Assembly: GCF_001870485.1 (NCBI RefSeq)
Contig: NZ_MDKE01000055.1
Span: forward strand, 1-64,000
DNA from: Oceanisphaera psychrotolerans
GTDB taxonomy: Bacteria; Pseudomonadota; Gammaproteobacteria; Enterobacterales; Aeromonadaceae
DNA: 64,000 nt
Direction: 5' to 3'
A program made the position numbers and the translations under genes. Below the pieces are notes generated by a model that did not search any database, was not told the DNA's origin, and saw nothing but the letters and a program-made list of their open reading frames with translations. This document shows positions 1 to 9,513 of the stretch, piece after piece (positions within the stretch are counted from its first letter, which is position 1; each line of letters begins with the position of its first letter).

Positions 1-178
1 CAACTACCTGCGAGTGCCCACACAGTTTGCTTGATATATTGTTAAAGAGCGTTGACCTTGTTTCAGGTCAGGGATGCGTATTCTACGCATTCCGTTTTGT
101 TCGTCAAGCGTTGAAGCAAACTTTGTTTCGTTCGTTTCGAACCCTTGTGACCGTTGGCGTGTTGCCCCGTGTCAGTGG
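1..178 (-). other. rRNA operon leader (5' external spacer), operon continues off the left edge
   Basis: Read on the minus strand, bases 50-39 give GCTCTTTAACA, the boxA antitermination element of rrn leaders. They are followed by text resembling the E. coli pre-16S leader (TGTGTGGGCACTCG around 24-10). Just before boxA a small hairpin (GACCT 54-58 with AGGTC 65-69) sits where boxB is expected. A second palindrome, ATGCGTA-TTC-TACGCAT, lies at 74-90. The mature 16S gene is not in the window. The identification rests on resemblance to E. coli rrn leaders, with the P1 promoter directly upstream. Confidence 0.85.
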
Positions 179-184
179 ATGCGC

Positions 185-212
185 ATTATAGGGACCGCCC
201 GATTTTGCGCAA
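185..212 (-). promoter_or_regulatory. rrn P1 promoter
   Basis: On the minus strand TTGCGC (212-207), a 16-bp spacer and TATAAT (190-185) are followed by a GCGC discriminator and CATCCACTGAC, nearly the E. coli rrn P1 start region. The stretch 217-232 is A/T tracts, like an UP element. A GC-rich discriminator of this kind is the known basis of stringent (ppGpp/DksA) control. Transcription would start near 178 and run left. Confidence 0.85.
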
Positions 213-403
213 GGGCTTTTTTGTAAAAAACAGGGCTTTGGTGACTGATTGCCTATACCCCAAGCAAAAACACAGCTTAGTCACAGAGTTACCCACAGAT
301 AACGAGAATATGGAGGCCATGAGATGTGAATTGGCCAGGCAGACCAAGGATCTATCATATTCATCCCGATCGATAAACAAGCGTTCTGGTGATAGCAGCT
401 AAA

Positions 404-508
404 GGTAGAAGGTAGAAGGTAGAAGGTAGAAGGTAGAAGGTAGAAGGTAGAAGGTAGAAGGTAGAAGGTAGAAGGTAGAAGGTAGAAGGTAGAAGGTAGA
501 AGGTAGAA
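404..508. repeat. Perfect heptanucleotide tandem repeat, (GGTAGAA) x15
   Basis: Fifteen uninterrupted exact copies of GGTAGAA occupy 105 bp, followed by GG. The array lies in non-coding DNA between the rRNA promoter and the end of the rplQ operon. The perfection of the copies suggests recent expansion by slippage. No open frame of substance crosses it, so it is not a coding phase-variable tract. A length effect on rrn upstream DNA is possible, but it starts about 170 bp beyond the -35 element. Confidence 0.97.
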
Positions 509-540
509 GGAAATTAAAACAATCGTGCGGGAGCAGATAA

Positions 541-570
541 AGAAAAAGCCGGGCGAGCCCGGCTTTTTTG
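541..570 (-). terminator. Terminator of the alpha operon (after rplQ)
   Basis: The stem AGCCGGGC / GCCCGGCT (547-554 with 557-564) has a 2-nt loop. It is flanked by A and T runs on both sides, so it can act as an intrinsic terminator for the leftward rplQ transcript. It begins 4 bp past the rplQ stop codon. Confidence 0.85.
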
Positions 571-574
571 ATAC

Positions 575-967
575 TTATTCTTCAGAAGCTACGGCTTCTC
601 CGGCGTCGATATCGCGACCTACCAGCTCAATATAAGCCATAGGTGCGTTATCACCGGCGCGGAAACCACACTTCAGGATGCGGGTGTAACCACCCGGGCG
701 CTCCTGGTAGCGAGGTCCCAGCTCGTTGAACAGCTTGCCGACCACTTCGCTGTCGCGGGTGCGGGCAAATGCCAGGCGACGGTTAGCAACGCTGTCGCTC
801 TTGGCGAGTGTGATCAGAGGTTCAACCACACGACGCAGCTCTTTTGCCTTGGGCAGAGTCGTCTTGATAACTTCATGACGAACCAAGGAGCTGGCCATGT
901 TACGGAACATTGCCTGACGGTGGCTGCTGTTCCGGTTAAGTTGACGACCACTCTTACGATGGCGCAT
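575..967 (-). CDS. rplQ: 50S ribosomal protein L17
   Basis: L17, 130 residues, a large-subunit protein near the peptide exit tunnel. The N-terminus [12 protein letters not shown] and the following [11 protein letters not shown] segment are characteristic of the family. The C-terminus is short and acidic, as in other gammaproteobacteria. It is the last gene of the alpha operon (rpsM-rpsK-rpsD-rpoA-rplQ), 44 bp after rpoA, and is followed at once by a strong hairpin terminator. Nothing unusual was seen. Confidence 0.97.
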   Translation of the reverse strand: MRHRKSGRQLNRNSSHRQAMFRNMASSLVRHEVIKTTLPKAKELRRVVEPLITLAKSDSVANRRLAFARTRDSEVVGKLFNELGPRYQERPGGYTRILKCGFRAGDNAPMAYIELVGRDIDAGEAVASEE

Positions 968-1011
968 GACCTAATCCTTCCTAACTAAATCTGTAAAACC
1001 CGTGATCCGGT

Positions 1012-2001
1012 TTATTCATCAGCGATGCTGGCAGGCGGCCAGTTCTCCAGGCGCATGCCCAGAGACAAACCACGAGACGCCAACACGTCTTTAATCTCGG
1101 TAAGAGATTTTTTACCCAGGTTGGGAGTCTTCAGCAGCTCCACCTCGGTACGCTGTACCAGATCACCAATGTAATGGATCGCTTCAGCCTTCAGACAGTT
1201 CGCCGAACGAACTGTCAATTCCAGATCGTCGACAGGACGCAGCAGGATAGGATCGAACTCAGGCTTGTCTTCTTTCTCTTCCGGTTCGCTCACGTCACGC
1301 AGATCCACGAAGGCTTCCAGCTGTTCGGCCATGATAGTGGCCGCACGACGGATAGCTTCTTCCGGATCCAGAGTGCCGTTGGTTTCCATGTCGATAACCA
1401 GCTTATCCAGATCGGTACGCTGTTCAACACGGGCCGCCTCAACATTGTAGGCGATACGAACCACGGGGCTGTAAGCCGCGTCCAGCAACAGGCGACCAAT
1501 AGGACGCTCGTCGTCTTCGGTATGAGCACGGGCAGCGGCAGGAATATAACCACGGCCGCGCTGCACTTTCAGACGCATGCTGATTTCGGCTTCATCCCCA
1601 GTCAAATGACAGATGATGTGCTCTGGGTTAACGATCTCAACGTCATCACCATGGGTGATGTCGCCTGCAGTTACGGGACCTGCACCAGTTTTGGTCAGCG
1701 ACAGGGTAACTTCGTCCTTGCCTTCCAGCTTGACAGCAATCTCTTTCAGATTCAGCAAGATCTCCAGGATATCTTCCTGAACACCTTCCTTGCTGCTGTA
1801 TTCATGCAATACACCGTCTAACTCGACTTCGGTGATGGCACAACCCGGCATGGAAGAAAGCAGAATACGACGCAGCGCATTACCCAATGTATGACCAAAG
1901 CCACGCTCCAGTGGCTCGAGAGTCACCTTGGCGTGAGTCGGGCTGATCTGTTCGATATCAACCAGACGCGGCTTAAGAAAATCTGTTACAGAACCCTGCA
2001 T
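1012..2001 (-). CDS. rpoA: RNA polymerase alpha subunit
   Basis: 329 residues, the usual length. The N-terminal domain (about 1-235, with the [20 protein letters not shown] segment) dimerises and nucleates assembly of beta and beta'. After a flexible acidic linker ([13 protein letters not shown]), the C-terminal domain (about 250-329, with [12 protein letters not shown] and [11 protein letters not shown]) binds UP elements and activators such as CRP. It lies between rpsD (24 bp upstream) and rplQ, the conserved alpha-operon position. Confidence 0.98.
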
Positions 2002-2025
2002 TGTGTCCTCTCTTTGAAGCTAGCT

Positions 2026-2646
2026 TTACTTAGAGTAAAGCTCGACGATCAGCTGTTCGTTAATCTCGGCAGACAGGTCGCTACGCTCAGGCAGACGCTT
2101 GTAAACGCCTTGCATGTTGGTAGCGTCAACTTCTACCCAAGTCGGCTTTTCACGTTGACCGGAAACTTCCAGAGAAGCTTTGATCCGGGCTTGTTTCTTA
2201 GCCTTCTCACGAACGCTGACAACGTCTTCGGGAGAAACTTGGAAGGAAGGAATGTTAACAACCTTACCGTTCACCAGGATAGCCTTGTGGCTAACCAGCT
2301 GACGAGACTCGGCGCGAGTGGCACCGAAACCCATGCGGTAAACAACGTTGTCCAGACGACCTTCCAGCAGCTGCAACAGGTTCTCACCAGTATTGCCTTT
2401 CAGGCGGGCAGCTTCTTTGTAGTAGTTGCGGAATTGCTTTTCCAGTACGCCGTAGATACGACGAACTTTCTGCTTTTCACGCAGCTGTACACCGTAGTCG
2501 GACAGACGGCCTTTACGGGCGCCATGTTGACCGGGTGCGGTATCAATTTTACACTTTGAATCGATCGCGCGAACACCTGACTTCAGGAAGAGGTCAGTGC
2601 CCTCGCGACGGCTCAGTTTGAGCTTGGGACCCAGATATCTTGCCAT
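2026..2646 (-). CDS. rpsD: 30S ribosomal protein S4
   Basis: 206 residues. It begins [19 protein letters not shown] and lacks the N-terminal zinc-binding cysteines seen in some bacteria. The S4 RNA-binding domain lies around residues 95-155 ([20 protein letters not shown]). It is a primary 16S rRNA-binding protein. In enterobacteria S4 is also the autogenous translational repressor of the alpha operon, acting at a pseudoknot ahead of rpsM, and the 140-bp leader upstream of rpsM here fits that arrangement. Confidence 0.97.
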   Translation of the reverse strand: MARYLGPKLKLSRREGTDLFLKSGVRAIDSKCKIDTAPGQHGARKGRLSDYGVQLREKQKVRRIYGVLEKQFRNYYKEAARLKGNTGENLLQLLEGRLDNVVYRMGFGATRAESRQLVSHKAILVNGKVVNIPSFQVSPEDVVSVREKAKKQARIKASLEVSGQREKPTWVEVDATNMQGVYKRLPERSDLSAEINEQLIVELYSK

Positions 2647-2676
2647 GTTCTTTCTCCAACTATCCTACAAGAAGTG

Positions 2677-3069
2677 TTATACGCGACGCTTCTTCGGAGG
2701 ACGACAACCGTTGTGCGGGATGGGAGTCACATCGGTGATGTTGGTGATGCGGAAACCCGCAGCATTCAACGCACGAATAGATGACTCACGGCCCGGACCC
2801 GGACCTTTTACCATTACTTCCAGGTTTTTCACGCCGTATTCTTTGGCAATCTCACCGGCACGCTCTGCAGCTACCTGAGCAGCGAACGGGGTGGACTTAC
2901 GTGAACCACGGAAACCTGAACCACCAGCGGTTGCCCAAGAAAGAGCATTACCCTGACGATCAGTAATAGTAACGATGGTGTTGTTGAAAGATGCATGAAC
3001 GTGGGCAATGCCGTCGCTCACCTGCTTTTTAACGCGCTTACGCGCACTACGAGCCGGAGTTTTAGCCAT
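2677..3069 (-). CDS. rpsK: 30S ribosomal protein S11
   Basis: 130 residues, starting [17 protein letters not shown]. The core contains [19 protein letters not shown], and the C-terminal tail is [11 protein letters not shown], both diagnostic of S11. It forms part of the platform of the small subunit near the mRNA exit. It is located 14 bp after rpsM and 30 bp before rpsD in the alpha operon. Confidence 0.97.
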   Translation of the reverse strand: MAKTPARSARKRVKKQVSDGIAHVHASFNNTIVTITDRQGNALSWATAGGSGFRGSRKSTPFAAQVAAERAGEIAKEYGVKNLEVMVKGPGPGRESSIRALNAAGFRITNITDVTPIPHNGCRPPKKRRV

Positions 3070-3083
3070 GATCTACCTTCCCG

Positions 3084-3440
3084 TTATTTCTTGATCGGTT
3101 TACGAGGACCTTTACGCGTACGCGCATTGGTCTTGGTGCGCTGACCACGAAGGGGTAGGCTGCGACGATGGCGCAGACCTCGGTAACAACCCAGGTCCAT
3201 CAGACGCTTGATGTTCATGGAGATCTCGCGGCGCAGGTCACCTTCTACGGTGAATTTCGCCACTTGCTCACGCAGGAGTTCTACCTGAGCTTCATCCAAT
3301 TCTTTAATTTTCACATCCTCAGCGATACCGGCTGCAGCACAAATGGCTTTAGAGCGGGTACGGCCGACGCCATAAATCTCAGTTAATGCGATAACTGCAT
3401 GTTTATGGTCAGGAATGTTAATGCCAGCGATACGGGCCAC
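3084..3440 (-). CDS. rpsM: 30S ribosomal protein S13
   Basis: 118 residues, [21 protein letters not shown], with a C-terminal basic tail ([13 protein letters not shown]) that contacts tRNA and the subunit bridge. The start codon is GTG (3440-3438), preceded by TAGGAG. The same GTG start is used in E. coli, where it lies inside the S4-repressed pseudoknot. It is the first gene of the alpha operon. Confidence 0.97.
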   Translation of the reverse strand: MARIAGINIPDHKHAVIALTEIYGVGRTRSKAICAAAGIAEDVKIKELDEAQVELLREQVAKFTVEGDLRREISMNIKRLMDLGCYRGLRHRRSLPLRGQRTKTNARTRKGPRKPIKK

Positions 3441-3580
3441 TATGCACTCCTACAAATTAACAAATAATAAGCCATTACAAAGCCCGTCTAGGATACGTAA
3501 TGACTACACAGACACCCAACAAAGGTGGCTGGCTACTTTAGCCAGCTCGCCTTTAATTTTCAAGTCAAACCGTAACTTTT
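3441..3580 (-). promoter_or_regulatory. Alpha operon leader (probable S4-controlled RNA) and spc/alpha junction
   Basis: This 140-bp gap separates rpmJ (end of spc) from rpsM. Read leftwards it holds TTGACT near the rpmJ stop, a strong hairpin GCTGGCTA-AAG-TAGCCAGC (3546-3528), and an A/T-rich stretch running into TAGGAG and the GTG start of rpsM. In E. coli this interval holds the alpha promoter and the S4-binding pseudoknot. The pseudoknot pairing was not traced here, so the S4 role is inferred from position and the GTG start. The hairpin may also partially terminate spc transcripts. Confidence 0.6.
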
Positions 3581-3694
3581 TTAGCCTTGGCGCTGTTTAT
3601 GCTTAGGCTCGGTGCAAAGTACACGCACCACACCGTGGCGCTTGACAATTTTGCAGTTACGGCAGATTGCCTTAACGGAAGCACGAACTTTCAT
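3581..3694 (-). CDS. rpmJ: 50S ribosomal protein L36
   Basis: A 37-residue gene read from the minus strand, starting ATG at 3694 and ending TAA at 3581. The protein starts [15 protein letters not shown] and ends EPKHKQRQG. Cys11, Cys14, Cys27 and His32 form the zinc-binding CCCH set, so this is the zinc-containing form of L36. It lies 26 bp after secY and closes the spc operon, its standard place. It is one of the smallest ribosomal proteins and is easily missed by length filters. Confidence 0.96.
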   Translation of the reverse strand: MKVRASVKAICRNCKIVKRHGVVRVLCTEPKHKQRQG

Positions 3695-3720
3695 TGCTTA
3701 ACTCCGTAAATAACCGAACC

Positions 3721-5052
3721 TTAACGGTTGTAGCCCTTCAGGTTCGCTTTTCTCAGGACATCGCCATACTGGTGAGACATCATGTGGGTTTGCACCTGAG
3801 CCATGAAGTCCATGATGACGACCACAATAATCAACAGCGAGGTACCACCAAAGTAGAACTGGACGTTCCAGGCTGTCATCAAAAACTGTGGAACCAAACA
3901 GATAAAGGTAATATACAGGGCACCGACCAGAGTCAGGCGAGTCATTACTTTATCGATATAGCGCGCTGTTTGCTCACCCGGACGTATACCCGGAATGAAA
4001 GCACCACTCTTCTTCAGGTTATCTGCCGTCTCACGCGGGTTGAACACCAGCGCGGTATAGAAGAAACAGAAGAAGATAATGGCAGCGGCATACAGCATCA
4101 CGTACAGCGGCTGGCCGGGCTGCAGAGTCAGTGACAACTCCTGCAGTATATTGGCAAACCACCCCTCTCCCTGACCGAACCAAGAGGCAACGGTACCCGG
4201 GAACAGGATAATGCTGGATGCAAAAATTGCCGGAATAACCCCCGCCATGTTCACTTTCAAGGGCAGGTGTGTACTCTGTGCTGCGAATACCTGGCGGCCC
4301 TGTTGACGCTTGGCGTAGTTCACCACAATGCGGCGCTGGCCACGTTCAACAAATACCACGAAATACGTTACCGCAAACACAATCACAGCCAGCAGCAACA
4401 GCAACAATATGTGCAATTCCCCCTGACGCGCCTGCTCTGCCGTGGCACCAATGGCCGATGGCAGACCGGCAACAATACCCGTAAAGATAATCAACGAGAT
4501 ACCATTGCCAATGCCTCGTTCGGTAACCTGTTCACCCAACCACATCAAAAACATGGTGCCGGTGACCAGGCTCACCACTGCTGTGAAATAGAAACCAAGA
4601 CCCGCGTTAATCACGAGCCCTGGCATCATATTCGGCAAGCCGGTGGCGATACCGATGGCCTGGATGGTGCCGAGAACCAGGGTACCATACCGGGTATACT
4701 GACTGATCTTTCGACGGCCAGATTCACCTTCCTTCTTGAGCTCAGCCAAGGCGGGGTGAACCACAGTCAGCAACTGGATGATAATGGACGCAGAAATATA
4801 CGGCATTATCCCCAGCGCCAGTATGGACGCTCGTTCCAGAGCACCACCACTGAACATGTTGAACATTTCAATGATGGTACCCTGTTGTTGCTGGAACAAG
4901 TCGGCAAGTACGGCGGCGTCAATTCCAGGAATAGGCACATAGGAGCCGGCGCGAAATACAACGATCGCGATAAGAACGAAAAGCAAACGACTCTTCAGTT
5001 CACCCAGCCCACCCTGTGCGCTTTTAGCATCTAATCCTGGTTTCTTGGCCAT
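3721..5052 (-). CDS. secY: Protein translocase subunit SecY
   Basis: 443 residues with ten predicted membrane helices; it forms the channel of the SecYEG translocon in the inner membrane. Visible landmarks are the first helix ([27 protein letters not shown]), the plug region with [22 protein letters not shown], and the cytosolic loop [14 protein letters not shown]. The C-terminal segment [23 protein letters not shown] is the conserved SecY signature. It lies 8 bp after rplO within the spc operon. Confidence 0.98.
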   Translation of the reverse strand: MAKKPGLDAKSAQGGLGELKSRLLFVLIAIVVFRAGSYVPIPGIDAAVLADLFQQQQGTIIEMFNMFSGGALERASILALGIMPYISASIIIQLLTVVHPALAELKKEGESGRRKISQYTRYGTLVLGTIQAIGIATGLPNMMPGLVINAGLGFYFTAVVSLVTGTMFLMWLGEQVTERGIGNGISLIIFTGIVAGLPSAIGATAEQARQGELHILLLLLLAVIVFAVTYFVVFVERGQRRIVVNYAKRQQGRQVFAAQSTHLPLKVNMAGVIPAIFASSIILFPGTVASWFGQGEGWFANILQELSLTLQPGQPLYVMLYAAAIIFFCFFYTALVFNPRETADNLKKSGAFIPGIRPGEQTARYIDKVMTRLTLVGALYITFICLVPQFLMTAWNVQFYFGGTSLLIIVVVIMDFMAQVQTHMMSHQYGDVLRKANLKGYNR

Positions 5053-5060
5053 AGTACTTA

Positions 5061-5495
5061 TTATTCCTCGATTTTACCGCCGGCAGCTTCGATGGCCGCG
5101 CGTGCACCTTTGGTGACGCCCAGACCAACCACAGTCACTTGACGGTCAATAGTGCCAGACAGAACCACTTTGGCAAACTGGATATTCTTGGTAACCAAGC
5201 CAGCCTGCTTCAGGGTGTTCAGATCCACCACATCGCCTTCAACTTTAGCCAGTTCGCTCAGACGAACTTCGGTAGTTACACGACCTTTGCGGGAAGTGAA
5301 ACCGAACTTCGGCAGACGCTGTTTCAGCGGCATCTGACCGCCTTCGAAACCGTTACGAACTTTACCGCCGGAACGGGACTTCTGACCTTTGTGGCCGCGG
5401 CCACCGGTTTTACCCAGGCCGGAACCGATACCACGACCAACGCGCTTGGCGCTAGGCTTGGAGCCGGCGGCCGGAGACAGAGTATTCAAACGCAT
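5061..5495 (-). CDS. rplO: 50S ribosomal protein L15
   Basis: 144 residues starting [23 protein letters not shown] start five codons further upstream is open, but GGAG spaced correctly before the ATG at 5495 and homologous N-termini support the shorter form. The glycine-rich RNA-binding N-terminal half ([20 protein letters not shown]) is typical. It starts 4 bp after the rpmD stop codon and precedes secY. Confidence 0.96.
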   Translation of the reverse strand: MRLNTLSPAAGSKPSAKRVGRGIGSGLGKTGGRGHKGQKSRSGGKVRNGFEGGQMPLKQRLPKFGFTSRKGRVTTEVRLSELAKVEGDVVDLNTLKQAGLVTKNIQFAKVVLSGTIDRQVTVVGLGVTKGARAAIEAAGGKIEE

Positions 5496-5499
5496 GCGA

Positions 5500-5682
5500 T
5501 TACTCCTCAACCTTAACCATGTAGTAAACCTGGTTGATCATACCGCGTACACAAGCTGTATCTTCCAGCTCAACGGTGTGACCAATGCGACGCAGACCCA
5601 GGCCACGCAGCGTTGCCTTATGCTTAGGCAAACGGCCGATGGAGCTGCGAGTCTGTGTTACTTTTACAGTCTTGTTAGCCAT
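5500..5682 (-). CDS. rpmD: 50S ribosomal protein L30
   Basis: 60 residues, [21 protein letters not shown], the usual size. The open frame extends 13 codons further upstream into rpsE, but the ATG at 5682 matches the family N-terminus. It lies 7 bp after rpsE and 4 bp before rplO. The motif [14 protein letters not shown] is the conserved L30 core. Confidence 0.96.
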   Translation of the reverse strand: MANKTVKVTQTRSSIGRLPKHKATLRGLGLRRIGHTVELEDTACVRGMINQVYYMVKVEE

Positions 5683-5689
5683 TGGCGCA

Positions 5690-6190
5690 TTACCCCAGTA
5701 TTTCGTCAACGCGCAGACCACGCTTGGCAGCGACTTGCTCAGGCGACTTCATATGAGCCAGAGCGTCGATGGTAGCGCGAACTACGTTGTTCGGGTTGGT
5801 GGAACCGTAAGTCTTGGCCAGTACGTTATGTACACCGGCAACTTCCAGTACGGCGCGCATTGCACCACCGGCAATGATACCGGTACCGTCAGAAGCAGGC
5901 TTCATAAATACGTTTGAACCAGAGTGACGACCTTTTACCGGATGGAACAAGGTGCCATTGTTCAGGCCAACTGTACGCATGTTACGACGAGCCTGTTCCA
6001 TTGCCTTTTGAATGGCAGCAGGAACTTCACGGGCTTTACCGTAACCGAAACCAATACGACCGTTACCGTCACCTACTACAGTCAGTGCTGTGAAGGAGAA
6101 GATACGACCACCTTTTACGACTTTTGATACACGGTTAACTGCAATGAGCTTTTCTTGCAGTTCACCGGCTTGAGCTTCGATTTTTGCCAT
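5690..6190 (-). CDS. rpsE: 30S ribosomal protein S5
   Basis: 166 residues, [25 protein letters not shown] four codons upstream is also in frame, but GTGGAG there serves as the Shine-Dalgarno for the ATG at 6190, so the ATG is chosen. The double-stranded RNA-binding domain (about 10-75, including [19 protein letters not shown]) is followed by the ribosomal C-terminal fold. S5 helps keep decoding accurate and lies near the mRNA entry helicase site. Confidence 0.96.
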   Translation of the reverse strand: MAKIEAQAGELQEKLIAVNRVSKVVKGGRIFSFTALTVVGDGNGRIGFGYGKAREVPAAIQKAMEQARRNMRTVGLNNGTLFHPVKGRHSGSNVFMKPASDGTGIIAGGAMRAVLEVAGVHNVLAKTYGSTNPNNVVRATIDALAHMKSPEQVAAKRGLRVDEILG

Positions 6191-6204
6191 TTTCGACTCC
6201 ACCC

Positions 6205-6558
6205 TTAGAACTGAAGACCAGCTTCACGTGCAGCAGTAGCCAGTGCGGCTATGCGACCGTGATATTGGAAACCGGAACGGTCAAAAGCGACGATAGTCAC
6301 GCCTTTTTCAAGCGCGCGCTCAGCGATGGCTTTACCGACTGCCGTAGCGGCATCAATGTTACCGGTGTACTTCACCTGTTCGCGTACTGATTTTTCCACG
6401 GTAGACGCGGAAGCCAGAACGGCTGAACTGTTCGGTGCAATAACCTGTGCATAGATGTGGCGCGGAGTACGGTGAACCACCAGGCGAGTCGCACCCAGTT
6501 CCAGCATCTTTTTACGTGCTTTGGTAGCACGGCGGATACGAGCTGCTTTTTTGTCCAT
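6205..6558 (-). CDS. rplR: 50S ribosomal protein L18
   Basis: 117 residues, [22 protein letters not shown], ending in REAGLQF. This basic protein binds 5S rRNA together with L5 and L25. The sequence [16 protein letters not shown] is typical of bacterial L18. It lies between rplF (9 bp) and rpsE (14 bp) in the spc operon. Confidence 0.97.
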   Translation of the reverse strand: MDKKAARIRRATKARKKMLELGATRLVVHRTPRHIYAQVIAPNSSAVLASASTVEKSVREQVKYTGNIDAATAVGKAIAERALEKGVTIVAFDRSGFQYHGRIAALATAAREAGLQF

Positions 6559-6567
6559 AGTGTTACC

Positions 6568-7101
6568 TTACTTCTTCTTAGCCTCTTTACTGCGGACCTG
6601 CTCGCCGAAATAGCGAACACCTTTGCCTTTGTAAGGCTCGGGTTTACGGTACGCACGAATATTGGCAGCGACCTGACCGATCTGCTGTTTGTCGGCAGAC
6701 TTGAGAACAATCTCAGTCTGGCTCGGACATTCAGCTGATACGCCTTCAGGAAGCGCATGCTCAACCGGGTGAGAGAAACCCAGAGACAGTGCAATAGCAT
6801 TGCCTTTAATCTGGGCACGATAGCCAACACCAACCAGCTGCAGCTTGCGTTCGAAGCCTTGGGTAACACCGATAACCATGTTGTTGACCAGAGAACGGGC
6901 AGTGCCGGACTGGGCATTTGCGTTTGCTACGTTTTCACGCGGGGCAAACGTCAGCACGTTATCATTCTGGCTGATTTCAACAGCAGCATTGATGGTACGG
7001 TTCAAAGTACCTTTGCTACCCTTGACGGTGATTTCCTGACCGTTCAACGTCACTTCTACGCCGGCAGGAATTTCGATAGGTGCCTTAGCAATGCGAGACA
7101 T
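6568..7101 (-). CDS. rplF: 50S ribosomal protein L6
   Basis: 177 residues made of two similar alpha/beta domains. The C-terminal motif [16 protein letters not shown] is the conserved signature of L6. It contacts helix 97 of 23S rRNA near the factor-binding site. It begins 9 bp after rpsH and ends 9 bp before rplR, consistent with translational coupling in spc. Confidence 0.97.
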   Translation of the reverse strand: MSRIAKAPIEIPAGVEVTLNGQEITVKGSKGTLNRTINAAVEISQNDNVLTFAPRENVANANAQSGTARSLVNNMVIGVTQGFERKLQLVGVGYRAQIKGNAIALSLGFSHPVEHALPEGVSAECPSQTEIVLKSADKQQIGQVAANIRAYRKPEPYKGKGVRYFGEQVRSKEAKKK

Positions 7102-7110
7102 ATCTACTCC

Positions 7111-7503
7111 TTAAGCAACGTAGCAGATGATCTCACCGCCCATACCCGCTTTACGCGCAGCACGGTCGGTCATCACACCTTTGGACGTGGAAACGATAGC
7201 TACACCCATACCTGCCATAACTTTCGGCAGTTCGTCGCGCTTCTTATAGATGCGCAGACCAGGGCGGCTGACGCGCTGGATCAATTCAACCACAGCTTCG
7301 CCTTGGAAGTACTTCAGGGTCACTTCCAGTTCGGCCTTGGTTTCACCAACGACGTTAAAGTCAGCAATATAACCTTCTTCTTTCAGTACTTTGGCAATAG
7401 CCACTTTGACTTTGGATGAAGGCATGGTGACAGCAACTTTGTTGGCTGCCTGACCGTTGCGGATGCGGGTCAGCATATCCGCGATCGGATCTTGCATGCT
7501 CAT
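7111..7503 (-). CDS. rpsH: 30S ribosomal protein S8
   Basis: 130 residues, starting [22 protein letters not shown] and ending [10 protein letters not shown]8 is a primary 16S rRNA-binding protein and, in E. coli, the autogenous repressor of spc by binding mRNA near the rplE start. The motif [19 protein letters not shown] is conserved. It is flanked by rpsN (22 bp) and rplF (9 bp). Confidence 0.97.
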   Translation of the reverse strand: MSMQDPIADMLTRIRNGQAANKVAVTMPSSKVKVAIAKVLKEEGYIADFNVVGETKAELEVTLKYFQGEAVVELIQRVSRPGLRIYKKRDELPKVMAGMGVAIVSTSKGVMTDRAARKAGMGGEIICYVA

Positions 7504-7525
7504 TGTGTATTACTCCCGTGTTCGC

Positions 7526-7831
7526 TTACCAAGAAGCCTTCTTCAGGCCTGGAATTTCACCCTTCATCATCAGTTCGCGCACCTTGATGCGGCTCAAACC
7601 GAACTTCCGCAGGAAACCGTGCGGACGACCGGTGATGTTGCAGCGGTTACGCTGACGAGAGGGACTTGCGTCACGGGGCAATTGCTGCAGTTTCAGCACT
7701 GCATCCCAACGTGCTTCCTCGGAAGTATTCACGTTAGAGATGATTTCTTTCAGTGCTTGACGCTTAGCTGAAAATTTATCAGCCAGCTTTGCGCGCTTGA
7801 CTTCGCGAGCTTTCATTGATTGTTTTGCCAT
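7526..7831 (-). CDS. rpsN: 30S ribosomal protein S14
   Basis: 101 residues, the long zinc-free form. It starts [20 protein letters not shown] and has the C-terminal core [20 protein letters not shown], with no paired CXXC motifs. It sits in the head of the 30S subunit. It lies between rplE (11 bp) and rpsH. No zinc-free/zinc-containing duplicate is visible in the window. Confidence 0.97.
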   Translation of the reverse strand: MAKQSMKAREVKRAKLADKFSAKRQALKEIISNVNTSEEARWDAVLKLQQLPRDASPSRQRNRCNITGRPHGFLRKFGLSRIKVRELMMKGEIPGLKKASW

Positions 7832-7842
7832 AACCCTACACC

Positions 7843-8382
7843 TTACTTACGGAATGGGAAGTCAAAGGCAGCCAGCAGAGCACGACCTTCTTCGTCAGAC
7901 TGGGCAGTGGTGGTAATGGTAATATCCATACCGCGCACACGATCTACCTTGTCATAATCGATTTCAGGGAAGATGATCTGCTCTTTCACGCCCATAGAAT
8001 AGTTACCACGACCATCGAACGACTTGGCGTTCAGGCCACGGAAGTCACGGATCCGGGGGATAGAGATGCAAATCAAGCGCTCCAGGAACTCCCACATACG
8101 CTCGCCGCGCAGAGTTACTTTACAACCAATGGGGTAGCCTTCACGGATTTTGAAGCCAGCAACGGATTTACGAGCTTTGGTGACCAATGGCTTTTGACCG
8201 GAAATGGCGGCCATATCGGCAGCAGCATTGTCCAGGATCTTTTTATCAGCCAGAGCTTCACCCACACCCATGTTCAGGGTGATTTTCTCAATCCGAGGGA
8301 CTTGCATGATAGACTTATACCCGAACTGACTTGACAGTTCTTTTACTACAGTTTCATTGTAGTAATCATGCAGTTTCGCCAT
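7843..8382 (-). CDS. rplE: 50S ribosomal protein L5
   Basis: 179 residues, starting [20 protein letters not shown]. It contains the family segment [18 protein letters not shown] and ends [12 protein letters not shown]5 binds 5S rRNA and makes the central-protuberance bridge to S13. In E. coli the S8 repressor site lies at the start of this gene. It is 14 bp after rplX. Confidence 0.97.
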   Translation of the reverse strand: MAKLHDYYNETVVKELSSQFGYKSIMQVPRIEKITLNMGVGEALADKKILDNAAADMAAISGQKPLVTKARKSVAGFKIREGYPIGCKVTLRGERMWEFLERLICISIPRIRDFRGLNAKSFDGRGNYSMGVKEQIIFPEIDYDKVDRVRGMDITITTTAQSDEEGRALLAAFDFPFRK

Positions 8383-8396
8383 CGTATAAACTCCAA

Positions 8397-8714
8397 TTAC
8401 TTCACAAGTTCGCCGGTAGATTTGAAGAAACGGACTTTTTTGCCGTCTTCAATCCGGAAACCAACGCGGTCAGCTTTGCCAGAGGCAGAGTTGAACAGCG
8501 CTACGTTAGACACGTCGAGGGGGGCTTCCTGCTCAATAATACCGCCAGCCTGACCCAGTTGGGGCACGGGCTTCTGGTGTTTCTTGTTCAGGTTGATACC
8601 TGCGACGATTACTTTACCTTCGCTGACCAGGACTTTGGTGACGGTGCCACGCTTGCCCTTGTCTTTGCCGGTAAGAATGATGACTTCGTCATCGCGACGG
8701 ATTTTAGCTGCCAT
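8397..8714 (-). CDS. rplX: 50S ribosomal protein L24
   Basis: 105 residues, [23 protein letters not shown], the KOW-motif RNA-binding protein that initiates 50S assembly. The KOW segment covers about residues 7-35. It lies 11 bp after rplN and 14 bp before rplE in the spc operon. Confidence 0.97.
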   Translation of the reverse strand: MAAKIRRDDEVIILTGKDKGKRGTVTKVLVSEGKVIVAGINLNKKHQKPVPQLGQAGGIIEQEAPLDVSNVALFNSASGKADRVGFRIEDGKKVRFFKSTGELVK

Positions 8715-8725
8715 CGTTTGACTCC

Positions 8726-9094
8726 TTACAGTACTTCAGGTGCCAGTGAAACAATCTTCATGAACTTCTCATTGCGAAGTTCACGAGTCACCGGACCGAA
8801 AATACGAGTACCGATAGGCTGTTGATTGTTGTTCAAAATCACGGCCGCATTGCGGTCGAAACGGATGACAGAGCCGTCCGGACGACGAACGCCTTTCCGA
8901 GTGCGTACGACCACCGCGTTCATTACATCACCTTTCTTAACCTTACCGCGCGGAATTGCTTCCTTGACGGTAACTTTGATGATGTCGCCGATTCCGGCGT
9001 AGCGGCGGTGCGAACCACCCAGGACCTTAATACACATTACGCTACGCGCACCGGAATTGTCGGCCACGTCCAGCATACTTTGCATTTGGATCAT
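8726..9094 (-). CDS. rplN: 50S ribosomal protein L14
   Basis: 122 residues, [22 protein letters not shown]. The motif around [20 protein letters not shown] is the L14 signature. It contributes to the inter-subunit bridge beneath the factor-binding site. It is the first gene of the spc operon. Its start is preceded by GCGGAGCACTAAC, nearly identical to the E. coli spc translation start region. Confidence 0.97.
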   Translation of the reverse strand: MIQMQSMLDVADNSGARSVMCIKVLGGSHRRYAGIGDIIKVTVKEAIPRGKVKKGDVMNAVVVRTRKGVRRPDGSVIRFDRNAAVILNNNQQPIGTRIFGPVTRELRNEKFMKIVSLAPEVL

Positions 9095-9162
9095 GTTAGT
9101 GCTCCGCTAAAGTGACTACTTTAAAACCCTTTCGGGATATTGGCTGCCTTTGAAGGCGCGGC

Positions 9163-9168
9163 ATTATA
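9163..9168 (-). promoter_or_regulatory. spc operon promoter, extended -10
   Basis: On the minus strand TGC-TATAAT is followed by GCCGCGCC, matching the known E. coli spc promoter -10 and discriminator (TATAATGCCGCGCC). No good -35 hexamer is present, so the TGn extension probably compensates. The start would be about 62 bp upstream of rplN. Confidence 0.75.
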
Positions 9169-9192
9169 GCACTGCCAAATCTGAAAAGGTAG

Positions 9193-9226
9193 GATAAAAA
9201 ACAAACGGCCCTGTTCAGGGCCGTTT
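9193..9226 (-). terminator. Hairpin between S10 and spc operons
   Basis: An 11-bp perfect stem AAACGGCCCTG / CAGGGCCGTTT (9203-9213 with 9216-9226) is followed, on the minus strand, by GTTTTTTATCC. It is a good intrinsic terminator between rpsQ and the spc promoter. It means spc is expressed mainly from its own promoter or by read-through. Confidence 0.85.
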
Positions 9227-9251
9227 GACCAGGTAAGTATATCAGAGAACG

Positions 9252-9512
9252 TTAGGCTTTAACCGGACGCTCGATGATTTTTACCAGAGTCCAGGACTTG
9301 GTCTTGGACAGCGGACGACATTCGCGAATGGTCACGACGTCACCGGTATTACACTCATTGTTCTCGTCATGCACGTGCAGCTTGGTGGTACGCTTCATGT
9401 ACTTCCCGTAGATCGGGTGCTTCACGAAACGGCTGATAGCTACGGTGATAGACTTGTCCATCTTGTCGCTAACTACACTGCCCTGCAGAGTACGAACGGT
9501 AGAATCGCTCAT
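9252..9512 (-). CDS. rpsQ: 30S ribosomal protein S17
   Basis: 86 residues starting [21 protein letters not shown], with an OB fold and the conserved [19 protein letters not shown] segment. A start three codons further upstream would run into the rpmC stop, so the ATG at 9512, one base after rpmC, is chosen. It is the last gene of the S10 operon and is followed by a terminator hairpin. Confidence 0.96.
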   Translation of the reverse strand: MSDSTVRTLQGSVVSDKMDKSITVAISRFVKHPIYGKYMKRTTKLHVHDENNECNTGDVVTIRECRPLSKTKSWTLVKIIERPVKA

Positions 9513-9513
9513 C

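Noticed and set aside
281-305. DnaA-box-like TTACCCACA and an origin signal
   Set aside because: A single near match without clustering, AT-rich unwinding region or dnaA/gidA neighbours.
154-402. 82-codon plus-strand frame near the left edge
   Set aside because: It crosses the rRNA promoter on the other strand, has no ribosome site and no recognisable family.
404-508. CRISPR array
   Set aside because: The 7-bp units are contiguous with no spacers; it is a simple tandem repeat.
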